Shown piece by piece: positions 20,989 through 32,600 of a stretch of DNA of 64,000 nt. A program made the position numbers and the translations under genes. The notes under the pieces were generated by a model that worked only from the letters and a program-made list of their open reading frames with translations, did no database searches and was not told the origin of the DNA. The stretch lies in the NCBI RefSeq assembly GCF_000143415.4, contig NW_003314368.1, positions 144,792 to 208,791 of the forward strand. The letters are read 5' to 3'. The DNA comes from Selaginella moellendorffii (lineage: Eukaryota > Streptophyta > Lycopodiopsida > Selaginellales > Selaginellaceae). Position 1 is the stretch's first letter. Every line of letters starts with the position of its first letter.

Positions 20989-21427
20989 GCGGAGATAGTC
21001 ACGTATCTCTCATGACTGTCCATATCCAAATCCACTGTTGTTCTTGCCAAGATCTCAATTATTCCCATTGGAACTCTCCACTTTACGATGATCACCTTTC
21101 TCGATTACTTCCTCCTCAAGCTACTCCTCCTTGTGAATCAAAATGGTCCTGGATTTGTTGCGACCTCAGCCTCAAGTATCTGAAGTTCTTGAGCAGTGTC
21201 TTGAAAATTGTGGATGGAAAGCTTAGCTATTGTCAAGGGGAGACAAAGTCAAACCATGCTTTGTTTTAGACTAATCATGGTTAGTGTGGGATTAGTAATA
21301 ATCTTAAAGCTAAAATACAAAAGAAGGTTTAGTGAATAGTAAAGAGTGTGATCAATGGCATTGTTAAAAAAGTCGGTATTGAGTACATTTTTTTTTCCAA
21401 TCAGTTAAGGGTTTTGGGATATTTAGG

Positions 21428-21482
21428 GTTAAGCGTCTTTGGGTTTGAATAGTACTGGGCTGGGTGACCTCCTGGGAAGTCC
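21428..21482 (+). repeat. 5S-rRNA-derived segment (internal pol III promoter) of a retroelement
   Basis: The sequence 'gttaagcgt.tttggg..tgaatagtactg' followed by 'gctgggtgacctcctgggaa' and 'gtcc' corresponds to the plant 5S rRNA internal control region (box A, intermediate element, box C) with only a few substitutions. The 5' part and the 3' end of a 5S gene are missing, so it is not a 5S gene. Cassandra-type TRIM elements and 5S-derived SINEs are the known mobile elements that carry this region. It is followed by a block 'agctaaactatgcctcagg' also found near 22113-22150. Confidence 0.75.
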
Positions 21483-21579
21483 AAATTCAGGAGTTTACAG
21501 ATAGGCATGTAAGCGAAAGCTAAACTATGCCTCAGGTTGGTCGGCCATGCTCGACTGTAGCGCACGTGGTTTTGACCCT

Positions 21580-21608
21580 TTATCCTATGGTGATTTACCA
21601 TAGGATAA
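21580..21608. repeat. Perfect hairpin, 12-bp stem, 5-nt loop
   Basis: TTATCCTATGGT, loop GATTT, then ACCATAGGATAA. Not followed by a T-run, and plants do not use such terminators for pol II. It may be a structured part of the surrounding small element. Confidence 0.6.
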
Positions 21609-21744
21609 CACCACAAAGCGGAACCTAAACCCTTCATATGCCACGTGACATATGCCATGTGTCACATACCACGTGTCCAAAGGAACGTGGTGTGGAACCC
21701 GAGGTTCAAGCCCTTGGGCCACTGAACGAACGGTGCCAAACCCC

Positions 21745-21905
21745 CAAGCATGGAGCCAGGGAGTGACGGAACCGAACCATGGAGGAACTCCCAAACATGG
21801 AGCCAGGGAGTGATGGAACTGAACCACGGAGCAACTCCCGAACATGGAGCCAGGGAGTGACGGAACCGAACCACGGAGCAACTCCCGAACATATAGCCCA
21901 AGGAG
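21745..21905. repeat. 47-bp tandem repeat, about 3.4 copies
   Basis: Units begin 'catggagccagggagtgacg' and continue 'gaaccgaacca.ggag.aactccc.aa'. Successive units differ at only one to four positions and the last unit decays at 'acatatagcccaaggagtgaa'. All minus-strand ORFs here simply translate the repeat. Confidence 0.75.
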
Positions 21906-24900
21906 TGAAGGGACAGGAGCCTAGAGCGACTTGGAACAATCTTGGAGCAACCAGCATCCCAATGCTAGGACCAACACGCAAAAACGGAGCTAAATAGAGT
22001 CTGGTGCTATTTCAACATACCGGTGGCCTAACACGAGGACATGTAGCATGGAATGGAATTTGGGCTTAGACCCAAGTCGGACGCAGAACAAGGACAGGCA
22101 CGCAAGCGGGAGCTAAACTATGCCTCAGATTGGTTGGCCATGCTCGACCTACCCACTATCCCTACTATACGAGTCTAGAATACCGCCAAGGAAACAACTC
22201 CAGAAAAAGTTCACGGTACTCACACTATATGAAAAATGCACCAACTTAAATGAGTTAGGAGGCAACCTCTTTGTTTAACGCGGATGCGCTACCAGCTCAG
22301 ACACTTTCCGGCCATCGCCGACAAGGAAATGACTAACGGAGTCAACCACCCTTGTTGCTCTGGGTGTCACCCAGCTACAAAAGTGTGATACGCCCCTGCC
22401 CATAAGGACATAGAGAAAGAAGCCAGAGGCCCCAACCCTCATGAGCAAAGAAACCAAACCCGTCGGTAAGGTTTAGATAGACTACTGTAAATAGGCAGTT
22501 AGAGTTGTTTACACGGTCACACCCTTTCAATGGAATAAGGAACATTGACAGAGAGGCGGGTTATGTGACCAGTCGACAGTAGCTACCCCATGACTAGAGA
22601 TTTCACCATGCACACGAAGTGCCGAAGCCAGTTTGCTTATACTGGCCCAAACTTCAAAAATCAATAAATGGACAATATCAAAGTCATAAACAATGATATC
22701 TTAGAGACGTAATTATCAATGAATATATTTTAGATTAGAACACAAAAGTATTCCAAGTAAGTTATCATCCGATAAACTAGTATTATAGTATATGAACCAC
22801 CAAGATCAATATAGTTGGAAACATAGAATGCACTATCCAACAAAATGCAATAGCAAGGATATCATCAAGGAAACTCAATGATAAAACTTAACTATCAAAA
22901 TTTGCAGATAGAATGCTAAACAACTTACGAAAGATAACTCAAAGAACACTAAATATCATTGACTAGCAAGCAAAATGGTCGCGAATGTATCACCCGAAGG
23001 AAATAACATCCCAACCTAACAAAATTAACTCGAGCAATAATCAACATAATAGAATGAATATGGTAAAACCAACAAACACTTGTTCATGCCAATTATTGCA
23101 CTAGTCAATCAGAATAGATCCTAGTCAAGAATACTAAGGAACCAGAGTTGCTCAAGCAAGTGTTAGCAACATCCTATGGATGTCTCAAACCCAAAAGACT
23201 AATCCAAAGCAAACCACAAAGAACATGTGGTATTGCAAAAAGCCATAAGCCATCAAATAACACAACTAACCATCATGAAAGAACATCAATCATCCCATCA
23301 ATGAAGAGATGCATAATCATTGCTGAAGAAGGAATCTACCATCTCAAAGAATGGCAAATCATTCTATACCAACAATAATCAAGCAAAATCTTCGACAAGG
23401 ATAATCAACTATCCTAGATGACAGTCAATCATTATTAATGATTGCTAGATGCAAATATTAACTTCAACATCGAAGCTAAGAGCCAAAATGCTTTCCCCAA
23501 CAACTTCTAACAAATGGAACAATGAGCACAAAATTCAAGGAACCAAAAGCTCGAAGAAGCCTATAGCCAAGTCTTGCCTAACAACGATCACGAGTTTTGT
23601 AGGAACTAACTTCAATGCTAAAGAAGAAATCATGGTATAACCCACAACATCTTCCTTAACACATCCATAAGCTAAACTTCATAATGCAAAAGAAAATGAA
23701 AAGCATTTTTGCATCAATCCAAAAATTAAGCATAACGAAGTTATGCTCAACAAGTGATCACCAAACCGATCCTCAATGAATCCATCTACAGCAAGACGTA
23801 ACTCACCTCATAACAAGCACAAGAAAAATCATCAATGATCAATATATCCCAATTGAAATCCAACAAGGATTCAATCACTTCAATACTAATCATTAACTCT
23901 TCCTCTCATAGAGGTAGCATTGTCCACGACTAAATCACTTTTCAAGGAAAAGCTAAAGCTCAACCTCAACTAAGCAATTTCGTCTAGAACACAACTAACT
24001 CAACTTGCCACTCAGTTCATTTGAATGTCAATGCAGTTGCTAACTAGCAAATGTATGAATGCGAACAACACAAAGCTAAAGCCAAATCATCAACACTATT
24101 TTCATCAAGACTAATGAAACTCAATATCAATCCTTGGAAGGATATCTCATTTCACTCGAATCTCAATATCAACAATATCAATGACAAGGCATCATTTCAA
24201 TGCCATCAACACCATAACAAAACTAAAAGAAAGCAAGAGTGAATCACCACTCAGAGCTCTTTAGCAACTAAGTTAACCAAAGTCGAAGATACCTTAGTCA
24301 GTATGTGAGACTAGTCCTTCAGCAATACTCAGTTTTAGATAACACATCATCAAAGAGTGTATCACCACATCCAAGACTCAATGAAATCCAACACTATAGA
24401 CCAAACATAACCAAATGATTTTGACAAAGGAATCGACAAGCTAACATGGAAAAACCATGCAAGCTAAATGACACGATCCTCCGCAACACCATTCGATAAA
24501 GCAAGCCCATCACTACTCAATCTTCATTGAGCGAAGCAAGTGTTTAATAGTCCTCGACGAAGTCTATAAGTAATCACTAGTCGCAAAGCAACTAACAATC
24601 ACTCCTCAACTTGCCTTCACAAGACCCAAACACCAACTCTTGTCATCAAGTTATATACTTGTCTAACATGAATGTGATACCCCAGGTACGAGATAAAAGT
24701 TCATAGATAAGCACAAACTCAATGACCACTCGAATCCAACTCAACTGCAATAAGCTCACTAAAACATTTAGCCACTAGCTTTGAGCATGCCTTGAAGAGG
24801 CTAGCTATAAGATCAACACTTAGTCGAAACTAAAGTGAAGACCATAAGATGGATTCATATTGGTACACAACCTCCTCATAAACAAAGCTATAGTACAGGT

Positions 24901-25095
24901 ACTAATATCTCAAACTCAAACAACTAAGTTGGACATCACCATCCTTAACCAAGGCGCAGGGCCACCAAGACTAAGTCAAGATCAGTGAGAGCTCACTACT
25001 CTCATAAAGTTTTAACAAAATGCAAGATGCAACCTGCCACCGAGCATAATGCTACAAAAGAAAGGCACAAGGGTCACCCTTCTTAGAGAAGCTGT

Positions 25096-27624
25096 GTTAC
25101 GAACACGGCCGGGATCCCGGCCGTGTTCACCGTGTTTCATGAACACGGCCATGGGTCGTGTTCCCACGGCCGTGTTCGTGAACAGTGGTCCGTGTTACTA
25201 ACACGGACCACTGTTCAGAATATTCTCGCACGGAATATTCTGGTTTTAGGGCGCACGGCATCACACGACAATCCAGCCAGGGTGCACCATTTCAGGGCAC
25301 AGCAGCAGCAATCCAAGGCAAACAAGCATGGCGCAGCAATCCAGCATACTGCGAAAGCATCCTTCTTCGTGAGGTGGGATGAGGTAAGTGTTCTTGAGAG
25401 CAGGGGGCATGGCCACAAATTATGGTCATGCAAATACTGCCCAATGGTGAACAAACTGAGTGGTGTTGATCGTGTGAGAGCTCATCTGTTAGGAGAAGGC
25501 CCAGGCAGCAAGGATATTGTGAGTTGTCCTCTCATCCCAGGTAACAAGAAAGCGGATCTGCTCAATATGCAAAAGGTTATTGATTCCGAGAAAGGGGCAA
25601 GGGGGAAGAAACGGCCGAATGAATCTAGTGGTGCTTCTATGAGAATGGATGGCAATGTCCAAGGATTTCCACCGGTGGTATCATCCCAGTCAAGTGGAAG
25701 TGGCTGTAGTTTCCTGTTTTTTAGCAAACAGAGTCAAGTCCATATTGTTGATTCGATGGATCCTGAGCGGAAGAACCGAGTTGATGTGGCTATTGGAAGA
25801 TTTTTCTGGAATGAACACATTCCATTTGTCAAGGCTCGGTCACCTTACTTCCTCAACATGATACAGGAAGTTGCCAGGCATGGTGTGCCTTATGCACCAC
25901 CAAAATATGATGATCTCCGGGATAAGCTTTTGGTGAAAGAGAAACGATTCATTGACATTGAGATGGCGTCCTTGAGGAAGCAGTGGGAGCAGAGGGGTGC
26001 AACCATATGCGCAGACGGGTGGGCAGATAGGAGGAATTGGCATATCATGGGGCTTGTGGCATATAGTCAAGGACGAGGAGCTTTTTTGAAGGCTATCGAC
26101 ATTTCCTTAACAAGAAAAACAGCTGAAAATACTCTGCGCTGCTGGGAAGAAGGCATTAACATTGTAGGTGCAGAGAACGTTGTCATGGTTGTGACCGATG
26201 GGGAAAATGCAAACAGAGCAGCAGCAGCACTTTTGCAACAGAGGTACCCGAAAATTCAATGGGCAGCATGTTTTGCCCATTGCTTGAACAATGCCTTGAA
26301 AGACTTCTGTGTACTTCCATGGATGGCAACACTTCTGGAGCGTGGAAAGTCTTTGGTGATCTTCGTTAGAAACCACTCTCATATAGTGGCACTGCTGGCG
26401 GAGTTTACTCACAAGCAATTGCTGCGTTATTGTGATACCAGGTTCGGCTACAACTTCATTATGATGGAGAGGCTGGTGGAGCTCCGAGAAGCTTTACAAC
26501 AGATGTTCGTATGCCCTGCGTACAGAGCAAGGCCTGAGTCAAAGTCGAGAGCAGGAAGGGACAGTTATGCAACGGTTTTTGATGACAGTTTCTGGCAACA
26601 GGTTAAGGACATGCTAAAGGTGTCCAAGGATGTTATGCTACTTCTTCGTGTTGTGGACGGTGATATACCTGGGATTGGAAAGATATATGAGTGCATGAAC
26701 AGGTTGGATGCAAGTTTAGAGGAAGGACAGTCGGATTATGGCAGGTACAAGGAACTTTATCAGATCATGTCTAATAGGTGGCATGAGTATCACTCGCTCA
26801 TGCACTCAATGGCGTACATGTTGGACCCCGAGTTTCAGGAGTATGAAAAGCATGCTAACAGAGAGGTCATGAAGGACTGGAATGCTTATCTGCTGGCCAT
26901 GTTTACATCCAGTGAGAGGGATGTGATACGTGATGAGCTTTTAACTTACCGGAGGATAGGAGGCATTTTCAACTCATATGATGCTAAGGCTGATCGCACT
27001 AAGAGGGGAGCTGTACGTTGGTGGGAGGACTATGGTTATGAAACTCCAGCTCTTCAGAAGTTGGCCATTCGAGTTCTAAGTTAGGCATGCTCGTCGTCCT
27101 CGGTGGAGAGATTGTTCAGTACTTTCGAGCATGTTTCTTCAAAAAAGAGGAACAGACTTACCATGGACAGGACAGCGGATCTGGTTTTTGTGGCTTGCAA
27201 CACCAGGTTGTTAACCTGCAAAAATGATCGTGATTACGACAAGTTTGTAAGCTACAAAGTCCTGGAGACAGTTCCTCATCCTGAATACGAGCTTGAGTCA
27301 GGACAGGAAGAGGAAGATGGAGATGATGTCGAAGATCGTGAGGTCGAAGATCATGAGGTTGAAGATGACGATGAGATGCAGGATATTTGAGTAGTTTAAA
27401 AGTGTGAAGTAGTTTATGTGCAAATAAAAATATTAAGAATAATATAATAAAATATAGCATATTCCTATAATAATATAATAAGAAATAGAATATAATTTTT
27501 AAATAACATATTCTTAGAATATTCAGTAGAATATTTGTGAGCCATCGTGGGCCGTGATCGTGTTCCGTGTTCGGGTTCCTGAAATCTGAGGCTCGTGTCC
27601 GTGTTCCGTGTTCGTGTTCGTAAC
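25096..27624 (+). mobile_element. hAT-superfamily DNA transposon
   Basis: Bounded by perfect 12-bp terminal inverted repeats GTTACGAACACG (25096-25107) and CGTGTTCGTAAC (27613-27624). Both subterminal regions are dense in 'cgtgtt/aacacg' motifs. The left one has a perfect 28-bp palindrome (25101-25128) and an 18-1-18 inverted repeat (25180-25216), probable transposase-binding or hairpin sites. It encloses one hAT transposase gene. I see no convincing 8-bp target duplication: the flanks 'gaagctgt' and 'tatgctcc' share four of eight positions. About 450 bp present in the related repeat (32627-33070) are missing at this site, so the junction has been rearranged. Confidence 0.8.
25123..27390 (+). 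pseudogene. hAT transposase (BED finger, DUF659, dimerisation domain), one in-frame stop
   Basis: The frame runs 25123-27390 with a single TAG at 27082-27084 that splits a 653-residue part from a 95-residue tail; a CAG-to-TAG change would explain it. In order: a BED-type finger (WSCKYC ... RVRAHLLG ... DIVSC, about residues 100-140), the DUF659-type catalytic core (ATICADGWADRRNWHIM, VVMVVTDGENANRAAAA, IQWAACFAHCLNNALKDF), and the hAT C-terminal dimerisation region (WWEDYGYETPALQKLA, then after the stop VERLFSTFEHVSSKKRNRL and VFVACNTRLL). The stop falls inside the dimerisation domain, so the product is probably inactive. The first ATG lies in the terminal palindrome; the real start is likely further in. 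The acidic tail (EEEDGDDVEDREVEDHEVED) is a common plant hAT feature. Confidence 0.85.
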
Positions 27625-28299
27625 TATGCTCCATCAACCACTTTGGGGTTGATCATTGTCTAACCAAGCAACTTCGTAAACACATTACTCATTATCACAT
27701 GGATATGATATGGAAATCACAATGTCTTAATCATCAATCAAGCAACACTATAAGCAATGCCCATGTCATTACTGTAAAGGTTTATGTGAATATCAAGTGT
27801 CAACTCCATTTGACAAAATGCAATATAAATACCACACCCATCGATAGAGATTTACAACACCCAACACCACTAACTTTTGTTCACAACATGGACAAACTCA
27901 TGCCACTCTCTTTCTGACCAAACTCAACACTAATCCAACACCAAGCTACTCAAGGAGCAATAACAAGGTTCCCCGGAAAAGAATTGAGCATTGCAACCCA
28001 AGTCTTCCAATAACAAGCCTAGACAAAATGGTATAGCACTTCACTGCTATCCATCCCAAAACTCACCATTGTATGACCACCATCTTCAACATGCATCAAG
28101 ATAGAGACTCTTGATTGCATGATGTGAATACAAGCAATGAGTTAACACCTCATTGTAGATCATCTTTCCAAGAAGAGAAAATGATTTACGTATTTGATCC
28201 TCCGTCCCCAATGACTCTCTTTTCGGTCTCATCTTTGACCAAACCTCAAGCTTGCTTTTGCACTGCTTTCAGTTCAATCGAAGAAAAGTTTATGAGAGA

Positions 28300-28575
28300 G
28301 AGTGCTCGCCATGATCCAGGTGTGCCAGGTTGACACTCATTATTGCTATATCGTCATTGTGATCGTATCCTTGAGAGGAAGAGAATCTCAAGGAGAGATG
28401 GGCAACAGTCAGTACTCACTTACTACTTTCAGGTAAATTGAAAGCTTTGATCTAGCTACTGCTAAGCTATTGTATGCTCTCACAGTCGTGACTACTAGGC
28501 AGGGTCAGAGGTAATTTCTCTCTTTCCTATGATCTTACGTTATTGTGGCATTTGCAATAGAGTTGTCATTAGAGT
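28300..28575 (+). pseudogene. Fossil copy of the PPR / proteasome alpha-2 gene junction
   Basis: 28302-28332 matches, on the minus strand, the PPR start region ('ctcgccatgatccaggtgtg'). 28395-28575 matches the first exons of the proteasome alpha-2 gene on the plus strand: 'gatgggcaacagtcagtact' with the first donor, then the exon 2 part 'gctctcaca', 'gggtcagaggtaatttctct', and exon 3 up to 'gagttgtcatt'. Introns are retained, so it is a DNA-level copy. Substitutions are mainly C to T and G to A. It abuts the end of the long repeat at 28275. Confidence 0.8.
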
Positions 28576-29640
28576 TAGTCTTTGGGACTATCATGAAAAC
28601 TTATTAAATATAGATTGGTGCTAAATTGCAAATTTGGACACAGGAATAACACTATCATGTTTAGGACAATCTTTACATTCCATAGATATATTAACTAGCA
28701 AATTTAAATAATTTCCATAAATACCTATTGGGAGTAAATGGGACCAATATATAGAGCATGATAACGAGAGTGTTTTAGCGAACATAGTAAGCTACCATAG
28801 AACGAATATTGAGGGACCAAATTTAATATCACAGGGGCTTCCAACACTAACAAGTGAAAGCTAATAACTTGAATTTCTTATCACCATGTCAATTATGCTT
28901 GAATGTGAGTAGCGTTTTAAAGAAAATGGTGTTGGAAACAATTGAGGCTATAATTTTTCCATAATAGACTTGGCAATGTCTAAGGAGTGTAGATGTTGTT
29001 ACATTGGTGTTTGATTGTCAAGGCAATACAAAGTATACCATGATGATGATGGATCACCTGTATCACCAAACATTACACGTGATAGTAATCCAGTAAAGGG
29101 CATATTATTATCTTGCATGACAGTCATGGGCATTCAAGTTTATAGTGACAAACCTTCTCTATGTATTTATATTTGAGCTTTTCTTTTGGTAACTTTTAAT
29201 TTGCTTGACCAGATCATTTTGACATTGAGTATGTAGTTATTTATTTATTTATTTTCTTGTTAATGATAGCTTATTTATAGTGGCTGTTATATATGCAAAC
29301 TAGAAAGTTATAGAAGGATATAAAACTTTGGCAGCTCTTTATTTATTTCTATTGAACCCTTTTGGTCTTTCCTTGACAAGAGCCCATTACTAGAAAATCC
29401 ATGGACTATAGCTTGGTGCATGATAAGCATGAGGAAGTGCACATCCTCTTGTAGAAGGATCTGAGACTTTGGATGGAAATTCTTGTAAAAGAAGTAAGCA
29501 ATGAAGTTCAACATTCACTATAGATGAGAAGTGATAGAACATAATAAAACTTAGATTTCCTTCTTTAGTGCCCTTTGCATATGTGATTATCAATTTCTCA
29601 ATTAGATTGGGTGAAAATTAATAAAGGGTTTCGCAACACC
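28576..29640. other. AT-rich sequence between repeat copies
   Basis: No gene found. A 68-residue ORF at 29308-29514 (minus) has no family resemblance. A segment near 28880-28905 ('cttatcaccatgtcaattat') resembles one near 34395, and 29560-29650 begins to resemble 34430-34500, so parts may belong to the LTR-like ends of the 29.6-34.6 kb element. Confidence 0.4.
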
Positions 29641-32600
29641 GACCTCCCACTATCATAGCAGTAATATGAAAATGTTTAAAATAAGTTGCCGACAAATAAT
29701 TTTTGATACCCATAGTCATATTCATGACACTCTCCCCTCTTTAGTGAAAATCAATGTCCTCCTCGATGCATATTCTAGTCTAGAGCATTACCAAATAAAC
29801 AACTCTAAATTTTTTTTATAGTGTTCACACTTTGTGAGAAATGCACAAACTTAAACTAGTTAGGGGACAATCTCTTTGTCTAACGTAAATATACTACCAC
29901 TCAGACATCTTTTGATTGTCATCAACAAAGAAATGACTAATAGAGTTAGCCACCTTTGCTACTCTAAATGTCACCCAAGTTATAAAAAATTATATATCTT
30001 TGCCTATAGGTGATATAAAAAAGAAGCCAAAGGCCCCAACCCTCATGAGCAAACAAATCAAACCTAATTTAAATAAATTATTATAAATAAGTAGTTAAAG
30101 TTATTTATACAGTTATGCCCTTTTAACGGAATAACGAACATCAAGAGAGAGGCAATAATATGACCAATCGACAATAACTACCCCATGATTAAAATTTTTA
30201 ATATACACACAAAGTGTTAAAGCCAGTCTATTTATACTAGCCCAAAGTAGAAGATCAACATATGAACAATATTAAAGTTATAAACAAAGATATCTTAGAG
30301 ACATTGAATTTTCAATAAATAAATATTAGATTAAAACATAAGAGTATTGCAATAAAATACCATCCAAGAAACTAATATAGTAGAGGAACTACCAAGATCA
30401 TCATAATTGGAAGACATAGGATTAACTATCTAATAAAATTTAATTGTAAATGTACCATAAGATTATAGATAGTAACTTATGAAAGGCAACTAAAAAAATA
30501 TAAAGTATAACTAATGGACAAACAGAATGCTTCCGAATGTATCACATGAAGAAAATAACATCTTAATCTATTAGAATAATAATCCATAAAACAGAGTGAA
30601 TGTCGCAAGGGCCAACAAACACTTGATCATATAAACTATCATATGAGCCAATTTAAATAGATCTTGGACAACAACACTAAGGAACTAAAGTTGTTAAAAT
30701 AAGTTTCAAAAACATTTTACTAATATCTCAAATCTAAAAGACCAATCTAAGAATATATGATAATACAACAAGCCAAAATCCATAAAAGAGAACAATAATT
30801 ATCATGAAAAATCATCAATCATTCTATCAATAAAAAGATGCATAATCATTATTGAATAAATAATCTACTATCTTGAACAATAGCAAATCATTCAAATCAA
30901 TAATAATTAAACAAAATTTTTAACAAAGATAATCAACTACCCTAGATAATAGTCAATTATTATTAATGATTGCCAAATGTAAACACTAACTTCAACATTA
31001 AAGCTGATGAGCCAATATACTTTCTTTAACAACTTCTAACAAATAGAATAATGAGCATGAGAATTCAAAGAACCAAAAGTTTGAAAAAGCATATAGCTAA
31101 ATCTCACTTAATAATGATCATCATTCTCGCATGAATTAACTTCAATGTTAAAAAAGAAATCATAGTATAACCCATAATATCCATATCTATAAGCTAAAGT
31201 TCATAATATAAATGTTAATAAAGAATATATTTGCATTAATTCAAAATTCAAGCATAATAAAGCTATGCTCAATAAGTGACCACCAAACCAATGCTCCATA
31301 AATCCACTTTTTATATCAAGGTGTAACTCACTTTATAAGGAAATACAAGAAAAATTATCAATGATTGATATATCCTTAATTTAAATTCAACAAGGAACTA
31401 ATAAATTTAATATCGACTACTAACTCTTTTGTTTACAGAAATAGTATAATCCATGAGTAAATCACTTTTCAAAGAAATACCAAAGCTCACATAACTAATT
31501 CAACTTGCCACTTAGTTTGTTTGAACACCAACATAATTGCTAACTAGTAAAATGCACAAATGCTAATAACATAAGGGTACAACTAACTATCAACACCATC
31601 TTTATTGAGACTAGTGAAATGAAATGTCAATCTTCATTGAGTATAATCACTCACCAATCATATAAACCACAGATGGAAAATTCAATATTTTAAATATATT
31701 TTTAGAGACAATAATCTCTTCTCACTTCAATCTTAATTTGAATAATATTAATATTACAACATCACTTTGATGCCATCAACACCAAAATAAAGCTAGAAGA
31801 AAGTAAAAGTGAATCATCAATCAATACTCTATGGCAATTAAGCTAACTAAGGTTGAAGATACCTTATTCAGTATTCAAGACCAATCCTTTAATAATATTC
31901 AGCTATATATAATGTATCATCAAAGAATGAATCACCACATCCAAAATTTAATGCAATCCAACACTATAAACTAAACACAATTAAACAATATCAAAAAAGG
32001 TGAAACCAATATGTTAATATGAAAAAACCGTGGAAGACCAAGAACACACCATCTAGTAAGTAAGCCCATCATTGCTAAATCATCATCAAGCTAAGCAAGT
32101 GTTAATGGTTCTCGACAAAGTTTATAAGTAATCACTAGTCACAAAATAATTAACAATCACTCGTCCACTCGCCTTCATAAAACCTAATCACAAACTCATA
32201 TCATCAAGTTATATATTTGTCCAATAGAAAAATAACACTCCACTTATAATATATAAAAACATGGATAAGTATGGACAAAATGACTATTTATAAGCTCACT
32301 AACATATCTAGTCAACAATTTTAAGCATAAATGAAGACACTAGTTAGACATGATCAACACTTAATAAAAACTAAAGTGAAGACTATAAGATGGACTCATA
32401 TAGTACACAACCTTCTAATATACAAGACTACAGTATTGGTATTAACATCTCAACCATAAACAACATAGTTAAACATTATTATCCTCAGTCAAGGCATAAT
32501 GCCACTAAAACCAAGTAAAGATCAATGAAAGTTCATTAATTTCATAGAGTTTAATGTAATGCAAGATGTAACTTGTTACCAAACATAACACAAAAAAATA

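Larger units (their letters stand above)
21490..22157. repeat. Direct repeat pair flanking a 0.5-kb core
   Basis: A ~55-bp block ('gcaagcg..agctaaactatgcctcag.ttggt.ggccatgctcgac') occurs at about 21503-21556 directly downstream of the 5S-derived segment, and again at about 22100-22153. The core between them contains the 12-bp-stem hairpin at 21580 and the 47-bp tandem repeat at 21745. This layout could be a small non-autonomous retroelement with short terminal repeats, but the second copy lacks the 5S part, so element borders are uncertain. Confidence 0.45.
22165..28275. mobile_element. Long noncoding repeat, younger copy, interrupted by a hAT element
   Basis: From about 22165 to 25090 and again from 27632 to 28275 this sequence aligns collinearly with 29770-33720. 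It has no ORF longer than about 90 residues outside the hAT insert. It still has many CG and CNG sites ('aacgcggatgcgctaccagc', 'gccatcgccgac') that read TG/CA or AA in the other copy. It is probably an internal or non-autonomous part of an LTR-type element, since LTR-like direct repeats accompany the other copy, but no reverse transcriptase is visible. Internal sequence is rich in 'aatcatcaatca' type stretches with no stops-free frame. Borders were set from where the two copies stop matching. Confidence 0.65.

Noticed and set aside
21428-21482. A genuine 5S rRNA gene
   Set aside because: The first ~45 and last ~15 nucleotides of 5S rRNA are absent and the segment is embedded in repeat sequence.
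25123-25300. The N-terminal ~40 residues of the transposase frame as part of the protein
   Set aside because: They translate the terminal palindromes of the element; hAT transposases normally start further in.
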